Shown: one piece after another, positions 1-6,885 of the stretch
How the letters are laid out: each line of letters opens with the position of its first letter
How positions within the stretch are numbered: the first letter of the stretch is position 1
Assembly (NCBI GenBank): GCA_902796455.1
Contig: CADBPH010000249.1
Location: 1 to 9,374, forward strand
Length of the DNA stretch: 9,374 bases
Source of the DNA: an uncultured Bacteroidia bacterium
GTDB taxonomy: Bacteria > Bacteroidota > Bacteroidia > Bacteroidales > UBA932
Direction: 5' to 3'
Program-made: the position numbers and the translations under genes
Notes under the pieces: generated by a model
What the model was told of the DNA's origin: nothing
Databases searched by the model: none
Seen by the model: only the letters and a program-made list of their open reading frames with translations

Positions 1-2
1 TC

Positions 3-1730
3 CTCAAGTATAAAGACGGGAAGGATACGACCTATGCCATGACCCTGAAGCCCTATGCCAGCGGCGTGGACAAAGGGAAAGACTGTTTCCGCCTCCAGCT
101 GGATGCGCAGGCGCTGGAGGGCGTAGCAGAAGTCAGCATCGTTCCCGCTTTCGGCCGGGCCAAAACCGGGGACGAGGGCTATTTCCTCAACGCAGAAGGA
201 CTCCTTACCAAGTTCCTGCCCCGCGAAAAGGAATGCTCCTACCGCACGGAATACAACGATCTCGGCATGGCCGGATACAAGGTCGGCGAAGCCTGCTGGA
301 CCGGCATCCTGAAGAGCCTCGACTTCGAGTGCAAGGAAGAGGTGAAATACAATGAGGGCCAGTATACTTTTGCGCTGAACTATAAAATCGGGGACTGTGG
401 GGTTTACGAGCCGTTGATCGTGGACTTCTATCCCCTTGAAGGCGAGGATGCTGACTATTCGGGAATGGCCCGCCTGTACCGCCGGTACCTGATCGCCTCC
501 GGACAGATGCCGCAGCCGCTGCGCGAACGGGCGAAGGACAATGCCGTGCTGGCCTATGCGGTGGAAGCCCCCGAAGTCCGGATCCGGCAGGCCTGGAAGC
601 CGGCCCCGTCGCCGATTCCGCACCAGACCCTGGAAACGGAGCCGCCCATGCATGCCGCCCTGACCTTCGAACAGGTCGGAGACATCGTGGATGAATTCAA
701 GCGCCAGGGGGTCGGCAAGGCCGAACTCTGCCTGGTCGGATGGAAACTCCGCGGGCATGACGGCCGGGACCCGGACGTCTTCCCGGTCGAAGAGGCGCTC
801 GGCGGCGAAGAAGCCCTGAAAACCCTGATCAAGAAAGGGCAGGACAATGGTTATCTGATGGTCGGACATACCAATCACACAGATATTTACAGCATTTCGA
901 AAGAGTGGCGCGACGGAGAATATGTCTGCAAGAATCCGGACGGCTCTCTCCAGAAGAAATGGCGCTACAGCGGCGGTCTGATGTACAACCTCTGCTACAA
1001 ACCTTCTTACGAGTTCTACCAGCGGGACGAGCCGCGGATTGCCGCGCTCGGCTTCCACGGAATGGAATTCGTGGACGTCATGGCCCTGGTCACCCCCCAC
1101 GAATGCTACGACCCCGCCCATCCGCTCAACCGGCGTGAAGCCGCCGGCTATGCCAACAAGATGCTCAGCGGGCTGCGGGACCTTTTCGGCGGAGCCCAGT
1201 CCGAAGGCTGCATGTATTTCGCCGCCAAGAGCGTGGATTTCGCAATGTACTCGACCATGAAGATGGCCTTCCCGGACAAGAAGGACATCATCGACGCCCA
1301 TGTGCCGGTATGGCAGATTGTTTTCCACGGCTATATCCTCAGCAATCCGGCCTCCGAAACGGTCAATTACAACATCAAGGACCCTTATTATAAATTGCGG
1401 TTCATCGAAGCCGGCGGCCGGCCCCTCTATTATTTCTACTCGAAATTCATGAGCAACGGCAACAACTGGATGGGCGAAGTCGACCTTTCCTATAAAGACA
1501 AGGAAGACCTGGCCCAGTCGGTCAAGGTGATCAAGGACGGATTCGACGAATACCAGCCGCTCGCTCCCCTCCAGTACGAAACCCTGGACGATCACAGAGA
1601 GGTTGCTCCCGGCATCACCCGGAGCCTGTTCTCGGACGGCACCCGGATTGTCTGCAACTACACCAAGGAGCCATATACCTTTGAAGGAAAAGAAGTTAAA
1701 CCAGAGGATTATCTCGTAATCAAACCTTAG
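3..1730 (+). CDS. Glycoside hydrolase, GH129/GH101/DUF5696-like TIM barrel (5' end missing)
   Basis: The frame is open to the left edge (LKYKDGKDTTYA precedes the first Met at 39), so this is the last 575 residues of a longer protein. Residue numbers below count from Met 39. Residues 1 to about 165 look like a beta-rich domain ending in a YSGMARLYRRYL helix. A TIM barrel follows at about 205-470, then a small C-terminal beta domain. In the barrel, ETEPPMHAALTF (199-210), GFHGMEFVDVM (D346), GGAQSEG (E389) and VPVWQIVFHGY (422-432) resemble GH129/GH101 alpha-N-acetylgalactosaminidases and DUF5696 proteins. D346 and E389 are the likely nucleophile and acid/base. Their 43-residue spacing equals that of D435/E478, which I recall for the Bifidobacterium GH129 enzyme NagBb. 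The likely role is exo-hydrolysis of an alpha-linked sugar such as GalNAc, but the substrate is inferred. The signal peptide, if any, is outside the window. The GH43 gene follows after 6 bp. Hydrolase fold: fairly sure; exact family: less so. Confidence 0.72.
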   Translation, partial: LKYKDGKDTTYAMTLKPYASGVDKGKDCFRLQLDAQALEGVAEVSIVPAFGRAKTGDEGYFLNAEGLLTKFLPREKECSYRTEYNDLGMAGYKVGEACWTGILKSLDFECKEEVKYNEGQYTFALNYKIGDCGVYEPLIVDFYPLEGEDADYSGMARLYRRYLIASGQMPQPLRERAKDNAVLAYAVEAPEVRIRQAWKPAPSPIPHQTLETEPPMHAALTFEQVGDIVDEFKRQGVGKAELCLVGWKLRGHDGRDPDVFPVEEALGGEEALKTLIKKGQDNGYLMVGHTNHTDIYSISKEWRDGEYVCKNPDGSLQKKWRYSGGLMYNLCYKPSYEFYQRDEPRIAALGFHGMEFVDVMALVTPHECYDPAHPLNRREAAGYANKMLSGLRDLFGGAQSEGCMYFAAKSVDFAMYSTMKMAFPDKKDIIDAHVPVWQIVFHGYILSNPASETVNYNIKDPYYKLRFIEAGGRPLYYFYSKFMSNGNNWMGEVDLSYKDKEDLAQSVKVIKDGFDEYQPLAPLQYETLDDHREVAPGITRSLFSDGTRIVCNYTKEPYTFEGKEVKPEDYLVIKP

Positions 1731-1736
1731 CCGACC

Positions 1737-2867
1737 GTGAAATCAAGATTCACCGCATTCTGCTGCGCCGCCCTGGCCGCCTGCTCGCTCCTGGCCTGCA
1801 ACCGGCTTTCCGAGATTCAGCCCGGAGCAATCTGGCCGGATACGGAGGGCCGCCACATCAACGCCCATGGAGGCGGCGTCCTCCGCTATGGGGACGCCTG
1901 GTGGTGGTTTGGGGAGCATAAGGCCGACTCGACCAACAAGGCGCTGGTCGGGGTCACCTGCTACCGGTCCAAAGACCTGATTAACTGGAAATACGAAGGC
2001 GTTGCCCTGGCCGTTTCCGAGGACCCGGACAGCCCGATTACCCGGGAATGTGTCATCGAGCGCCCGAAAGTGATTTACAACGAAAAGACCGGTAAGTTTG
2101 TCATGTGGTTCCACTTGGAGCACAAGGGACATGGTTATAAAAAAGCCCACGCGGCCGTCGCGGTTGCAGACAATGTCACCGGCCCCTATTCCTTTGTCCG
2201 GTGCGGCCGGGTGAATGCCGGGAAATGGCCCTGCGACTGGTCCGAAGCGGATATCGAAGCGGTCCAGGCCATTAATATGAATCTTCCGATCAAGGCCAAA
2301 ACCCCCGAATGGATTGAGGAAAGCGCAAAGGGGCGTTTCCTCCGCCGCGACTTCGAAGGCGGACAGATGGCCCGGGACCAAACGGTTTTTGTGGATGATG
2401 ACGGCAAGGCTTACCACATTTTCTCTTCTGAGGAAAACATGACCCTGCATATCGCCGAACTGAGCGACGATTACCTTACCCACACCGGCCGGTATGTCCG
2501 GGTGGCGCCGGGAGACAACAACGAAGCTCCGGCCATCTTCAAGAAAGACGGGACCTACTGGATGATTACCAGCGGTTGTACCGGCTGGAAGCCCAACAAG
2601 GCCCGGATGTTCAGCGCTCCGCATATCTTCGGCCCCTGGACCAAACACGACAACCCGTGCGTCGGACCGGATGCCGACCTGACGTTCCAGGGACAGAGCA
2701 CATACATCCTGCCTGTCCCGGGATCCGAAGAGAATGAATTTATCTTCATGGCCGACATCTGGCGGCCGAAGCACCCCATTGACGGCCGGTACATCTGGCT
2801 GCCGATTACCTGGAAAGACGGAAAACCTGTCGTTCAGTGGCAGGACCGTTGGAAACCGAAAACTTGA
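1737..2867 (+). CDS. GH43 lipoprotein, exo-beta-1,3-galactanase-like (GH43_24/34 group)
   Basis: This is a complete 376-residue protein with a GTG start. The start is chosen because it gives a lipoprotein signal peptide at once: basic MKSR, a hydrophobic stretch, and lipobox LLAC with the lipidated Cys at 21. No acidic export signal follows the Cys (NRLSE), so periplasmic or outer-membrane anchoring is open. The rest is one five-bladed GH43 domain. NAHGGG (42-47), WWWFGEHK (55-62), IERPKV (E109), FVDDDGKAY with SSEEN (E232/E233), EAPAIFKKDG, SGCTGW and QSTYILPV (Q320) are typical of GH43 galactanases and galactosidases in subfamilies 24 and 34. One of E232/E233 would be the acid and E109 the pKa-tuning residue. 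The Asp base of ordinary GH43 enzymes is not seen in the N-terminal blade, and Q320 may replace it. Residues about 161-211 form an insertion before the second blade. Expected activity is release of beta-1,3-linked galactose or a related sugar. Six bases from the upstream gene and 19 from the HTCS imply one transcript. Confidence 0.85.
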   Translation: MKSRFTAFCCAALAACSLLACNRLSEIQPGAIWPDTEGRHINAHGGGVLRYGDAWWWFGEHKADSTNKALVGVTCYRSKDLINWKYEGVALAVSEDPDSPITRECVIERPKVIYNEKTGKFVMWFHLEHKGHGYKKAHAAVAVADNVTGPYSFVRCGRVNAGKWPCDWSEADIEAVQAINMNLPIKAKTPEWIEESAKGRFLRRDFEGGQMARDQTVFVDDDGKAYHIFSSEENMTLHIAELSDDYLTHTGRYVRVAPGDNNEAPAIFKKDGTYWMITSGCTGWKPNKARMFSAPHIFGPWTKHDNPCVGPDADLTFQGQSTYILPVPGSEENEFIFMADIWRPKHPIDGRYIWLPITWKDGKPVVQWQDRWKPKT

Positions 2868-2886
2868 TTTACCGTCCCCGGAACCC

Positions 2887-5800
2887 ATGCGCAAACGGAT
2901 CCTTGCAGCCATCCCGATCCTCCTCCTGGCGTTGACATTCTGCCAGAAGGGTTTTGCCCAGCCCAACATACGGAGCGTGGACGGGGGAAAATATGCCTGG
3001 CTGCTGGACCAGTCCATCAACGGCATCTGCCAGGACAGGGACCGCTTCCTGTGGATTTCCACCTACGGGGGCCTGCTGCGCTATGACGGCGCGGAATTCC
3101 AATTGATGACCCATGATCCCGGCGACCCGAATTCCCTGAGCAACAACAACGTCGGGAAAATTTGCGCCGATCCCGCAAGAGGAGGCCTGTGGGTTTGCAC
3201 GCAAAGTGGCCTGGACTATTTCAACCCGGAGACCGGACAGTTCGAGCATGCCTGTTTCCGGGACAAGGACGACTCTGTCAGCCCCATCCGGAGCAGGATC
3301 CAGGATATCCTGATTTTTCCGGACAAGATCATCTGCTGTTCCAGTTCCAAGGTTTACCAGTGCGAAACGACGGCGGAAAACCCGGTGTTCGCGACGGTGG
3401 ACCTGGATTTCCAGCCGCTGTCCCTGTGCAATTACGACGGGAAGCAGATTCTCGCCGCGAACCACAAGGGGCTGTATATGGTCGACCGCACCACCTGGGA
3501 ACAAACGGCTTTCGCCCCCGCCCGGACCAGTACCTATTCGCACAGTTTCGTGTACTACAGCCCGATCACGGAGCGGATTTATGTCGGCGGCAGCATCGGA
3601 ACCCGCTCCGCCGCGTTCCGCTTCGAAAACGGACAGCTCACTGCGGACAATTCCTTCGTCCCGGACAATCTCCATACGGTTTGTGACAGCAACGGGAAAA
3701 CCCTGTTCGGAACGAACGGAAACGGGTTGTACATCCTGGAGAACGGACACGTCTCCCGGATGACCACGGAAGACGGACTCGGCAGCGATGTCATTTATAC
3801 CCTGTGCAATGACTCGCAGGGAAATCTGTGGCTCGGGTTCTACCGGGGCGGGCTCATGCTCAGCCAGAAGATGATGGAATCTTTCTCCGTCATCAGTCCC
3901 TTCAAGATGGTCACTTCCATCATTCCCGACGAAAAGTCGATTTACGTGGGAATGGACAGCTACGGACTGGGCATTTACGACCGGGAAAGCGGCAAATGCA
4001 AGATATTCAATACGTCCAACAGCGCCCTCCCCGGGAACAACATCGTATCCATGACCCGGCTCGGGGACGAAATCTGGATGGCGGTATACACGAAAGGGCT
4101 CTGCTCGTTCAACACCCAGACGCAGACCTTCCGCACCTGGTCCCTGGAAGGTCATGACGAACTGTATGTGGACAACAACAAGACTTGGGTCATCCGCCAC
4201 GACCAGCGGGAACGTCTCTGGGTCGGCGGCCCCAGCCTGTTCATCTTCTCGCCTCAGGACCATGTGTTTACGAAAGTGGACGGTTTTGAAAGCAAATTCA
4301 TTTCCTCCATTTCGTTCCACGACAACGTGGCCTTTATCTCCACCCGGAACAACGGGATTTACGAGGTGGACACCAACACCCTGGACATCCTGGCGACGTA
4401 TAACACCGCCACCGTGGACGGGTTCCCGGAAAACGACATCCGCTATACCTTTATGGATTCGCACGGGCGCCTGTGGTTTGACTCCCAGACCAATGGGTTC
4501 TATTCGTTCAATGCGGACAAGAGCGGCCTGACGCGGTATAATGAAAACGACGGACTGCTGAACAGCAGTGTCACGACGATCAGCGAGGCCCCCGACGGAA
4601 ACCTGTGGATGGGAACCCTGAACGGATTGTATTATTACTCTTATACTTCCGGACATTTTGTTTATTTGGGCAACGAGGCCTACATCCCGGCCCAATACCT
4701 GTTCTCTTCCAGCCATTTCGACGGGACGAACATGTATTTCGGCAGTACGGACGGGCTGGTCATCTTCAACGCCGGAGACATGGAAACCCGCCGGGGGGCG
4801 GACAAGGTGACATTCACGGGACTGACTACCCTGTCGGAGAAACCGCAGAAACACCTGATGTACAGCCCCATGCCTGCGCCTGTCAAGCTGGCCGGCCACG
4901 ACAATTTCTTCCAGGTCTCCTTCGCTGTCCCGGAATACCTGTTCCCGGAAAGCGTCCGTTTCTCCTGCCGGCTCAAAGGGTTGGAAAAAGACTGGCGGGA
5001 CATCGGAAACCTGCGGGCCATCACCTTTACCGGCCTGGAAGCGGGAGACTACGAGCTGGAAGTCCGGTATGCCTGCATGGACGAGTCCTGGAGCGAGCCT
5101 TCGTCGCTCTCTATCAGCATCCTGCCGAAATGGTACGCCACCTGGTGGGCGCGGCTGCTGGGAATCCTGATTCTCCTCGGAGCCGCCGCCACGCTGTTCC
5201 GGGCCCACTGGCGGCAACAGAAGATCAAGGAAAAGATCCGCATCAGCGAAATCGAGAAAAAATCCATCAAGGAAGCCAACGAAGAAAAGATGGATTTCTT
5301 CACCCGGATCATCCACGATCTGCGGACTCCGATCTTCCTGATATCCACGCAGGTAGAATCTCTCTCAGAGCACCAGACTGCGGAAACGGCCATCCCGGGC
5401 AACTACCTGGAATCCCTCCTGCGCAATACCCGGAAGCTGACGCGGCTGGTCAACCGGCTGATTGATTTCCGGAAGCTTGACTCCGGGAAATTCAGCCTGC
5501 GGCTGCGGGACGGAGATGTCGCTGCGTTCTGCGAGAACATGGCCACGGATTACAAGGAACTCTGTTCCAAGAAAAGCATCCTGTTTACCTTCCAGCGGCC
5601 GGACCACCCTGTTCCGCTCACCTTCGATGCCGAGAAGCTGGAATCCATCCTGAGCAACCTGATTTCCAATGCTTTCAAATACACCCAGGAAGGCGGAAAG
5701 GTGTCGCTGCAGCTTGAAGAGGGAGAAAACGAGGTGAACTTCTCCGTCACCGATACCGGGATCGGCATCCGGCCGGAAGACCAGGAAAAGATTTTCGACT

Positions 5801-6816
5801 ACTTCTCCCGCACGGAAAACGGCATGAAGCTGGGGTCCGGCGACGGAATCGGGCTTACGATGGTCAAGTCCCTGATTGAAGCGCACGGAGGAAAAATCAC
5901 GGTGGAAAGCGAACCGGATAAGGGTTCCACGTTCCGGTTCTTCATCCCCCGCGGCCTGTCGGCCGACAACCATTCCGACGCCGTCATCGAGGATGATCCC
6001 GTTGTCGTTCCCGAGAAGCCGTCCGGGGTCCAGGTCTCTGTTTCCAATCCCACCGCAAGCCACATGATCCTGATTGTCGACGATGACGTCGAGACCGCCG
6101 ATCTCCTGGAACGCTGCCTCGAATCCTCCTATACCATCCTCAAGGCCAACAGCGGAGAGGAAGGCTTCTCGCTGGTGGAACGGATGCTGCCCGACCTGGT
6201 CATCTGCGACCTGGACATGCCGGGGATGAACGGGCATGATTTCCTGCTGCGGCTGCGGAAAGACCAGAAGCTCAGCGGGGTTAAAATCATCATCCTGACA
6301 GGTAGTAATTCGGAAGAAGACATGCTCAAGACCCTCGACGAGGGGGCGGACGCTCACCTGCTGAAACCCATCTCGCTGAAAGAGCTGAAACTGCGCATCA
6401 GCCGGCTCCTGGAAAAGGAACAGCCCCGGTTCCCCGAGCAGGAAACGGTCGAAAAACGGCATGGCCCCACCCGCGAAGAACAAGTCTTCCTGCTGCGGTG
6501 CCGGGAGATTATCGACCAGCACCTGACGGACGAGGATTTCAAGATGGACACCATGGCGGAGATGCTGGCCATGAGCCATTCCTCGCTGTACAAGAAAATC
6601 AAGGCGATTACGGGGCTTTCTCTGATTGGTTTCGTCAACGACTACAAGATCCACAAGGCCGTGCTGCTCTTCCGGCAGGGAGAAACCAACGTCACGGCCG
6701 TCTGCGAGCGCTGCGGATTCAAGGATGAGAAGAATTTCCGGGACCTTTTCAAAAAGAAAACCGGCCAGACTCCGAAACAATTCGTTTTGGGACTCAATAC
6801 CAAAAATACCCGATAA
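2887..6816 (+). CDS. Hybrid two-component system sensor-regulator (HTCS)
   Basis: This 1309-residue protein fuses a sensor kinase and a response regulator. ATG 2887 is preferred over an in-frame ATG at 2734 because it begins a signal peptide (MRKRILAAIPILLLALTF, cleavage near residue 25) and avoids overlap with GH43. The periplasmic part (about 26-670) carries two-component propeller repeats such as LWISTYGGLLRYDG, LWLGFYRGG, LWVGG, LWFDSQTNG and LWMGTLNGL, forming probably two seven-bladed propellers. A Y_Y_Y domain follows (about 674-749), then one membrane helix (about 753-771). Inside the cell come HisKA (H810 in IIHDLRTP), HATPase (N928; DTGIGI 956-961; GDGIGL 985-990), a receiver (acidic D1065-D1067, phospho-Asp D1108 in CDLDMPGMNG, T1138, K1160) and an AraC-type HTH (about 1202-1309). 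All key residues are present, so it should be active. By family it binds an oligosaccharide and turns on its PUL, most likely including the susC gene downstream. It appears to be co-transcribed with the two hydrolases. Confidence 0.96.
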   Translation: MRKRILAAIPILLLALTFCQKGFAQPNIRSVDGGKYAWLLDQSINGICQDRDRFLWISTYGGLLRYDGAEFQLMTHDPGDPNSLSNNNVGKICADPARGGLWVCTQSGLDYFNPETGQFEHACFRDKDDSVSPIRSRIQDILIFPDKIICCSSSKVYQCETTAENPVFATVDLDFQPLSLCNYDGKQILAANHKGLYMVDRTTWEQTAFAPARTSTYSHSFVYYSPITERIYVGGSIGTRSAAFRFENGQLTADNSFVPDNLHTVCDSNGKTLFGTNGNGLYILENGHVSRMTTEDGLGSDVIYTLCNDSQGNLWLGFYRGGLMLSQKMMESFSVISPFKMVTSIIPDEKSIYVGMDSYGLGIYDRESGKCKIFNTSNSALPGNNIVSMTRLGDEIWMAVYTKGLCSFNTQTQTFRTWSLEGHDELYVDNNKTWVIRHDQRERLWVGGPSLFIFSPQDHVFTKVDGFESKFISSISFHDNVAFISTRNNGIYEVDTNTLDILATYNTATVDGFPENDIRYTFMDSHGRLWFDSQTNGFYSFNADKSGLTRYNENDGLLNSSVTTISEAPDGNLWMGTLNGLYYYSYTSGHFVYLGNEAYIPAQYLFSSSHFDGTNMYFGSTDGLVIFNAGDMETRRGADKVTFTGLTTLSEKPQKHLMYSPMPAPVKLAGHDNFFQVSFAVPEYLFPESVRFSCRLKGLEKDWRDIGNLRAITFTGLEAGDYELEVRYACMDESWSEPSSLSISILPKWYATWWARLLGILILLGAAATLFRAHWRQQKIKEKIRISEIEKKSIKEANEEKMDFFTRIIHDLRTPIFLISTQVESLSEHQTAETAIPGNYLESLLRNTRKLTRLVNRLIDFRKLDSGKFSLRLRDGDVAAFCENMATDYKELCSKKSILFTFQRPDHPVPLTFDAEKLESILSNLISNAFKYTQEGGKVSLQLEEGENEVNFSVTDTGIGIRPEDQEKIFDYFSRTENGMKLGSGDGIGLTMVKSLIEAHGGKITVESEPDKGSTFRFFIPRGLSADNHSDAVIEDDPVVVPEKPSGVQVSVSNPTASHMILIVDDDVETADLLERCLESSYTILKANSGEEGFSLVERMLPDLVICDLDMPGMNGHDFLLRLRKDQKLSGVKIIILTGSNSEEDMLKTLDEGADAHLLKPISLKELKLRISRLLEKEQPRFPEQETVEKRHGPTREEQVFLLRCREIIDQHLTDEDFKMDTMAEMLAMSHSSLYKKIKAITGLSLIGFVNDYKIHKAVLLFRQGETNVTAVCERCGFKDEKNFRDLFKKKTGQTPKQFVLGLNTKNTR

Positions 6817-6826
6817 TATCCGATAA
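6810..6826 (+). repeat. Short direct repeat CCGATAA x2
   Basis: CCGATAA occurs at 6810-6816 and again at 6820-6826, a 10-bp period or one helical turn. The first copy contains the HTCS stop codon. It lies just upstream of the susC promoter and could be a binding site for the HTCS AraC-type domain, which often reads direct repeats. It is short enough to be chance. Confidence 0.35.
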
Positions 6827-6834
6827 ACTACCCG

Positions 6835-6862
6835 TTGTCCGAAAGCATATTCGGTAAGTTTG
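6835..6862 (+). promoter_or_regulatory. Bacteroidota-type promoter for susC
   Basis: TAAGTTTG at 6855-6862 is an exact match to the Bacteroides -7 consensus TAnnTTTG. TTG at 6835-6837 sits 17 bp upstream as a partial -33 element. Transcription would start near 6868-6870, leaving a leader of roughly 16-18 nt before ATG 6886. The site lies in the only real intergenic gap of the window, between the HTCS and the SusC gene, and indicates that the transporter genes have their own regulated transcript. Confidence 0.65.
6839..6854. repeat. Inverted repeat CCGAA-6 nt-TTCGG inside the promoter
   Basis: CCGAA (6839-6843) and TTCGG (6850-6854) are perfect complements around a 6-nt centre, AGCATA. The repeat fills the spacer between the -33 and -7 elements. 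It could be an operator or chance. No T-tract follows, so it is not an intrinsic terminator. Confidence 0.35.
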
Positions 6863-6885
6863 TACAACTAAAAATGCATTCGGAT

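Noticed and set aside
2734..2886. Upstream in-frame ATG for the HTCS at 2734
   Set aside because: It would overlap the GH43 gene by 134 bp and place 51 unrelated residues before a clear signal peptide.
4605..5465. Plus-strand 286-codon frame inside the HTCS gene, and the other smaller overlapping frames
   Set aside because: The translation is arginine-, glycine- and proline-rich with no motif, and the region is fully explained by the propeller, Y_Y_Y and kinase domains of the HTCS.
6839..6862. Possible intrinsic terminator after the HTCS gene
   Set aside because: The 5-bp stem is weak, has no following T-tract, and overlaps the promoter elements. It fits an operator better, or chance.
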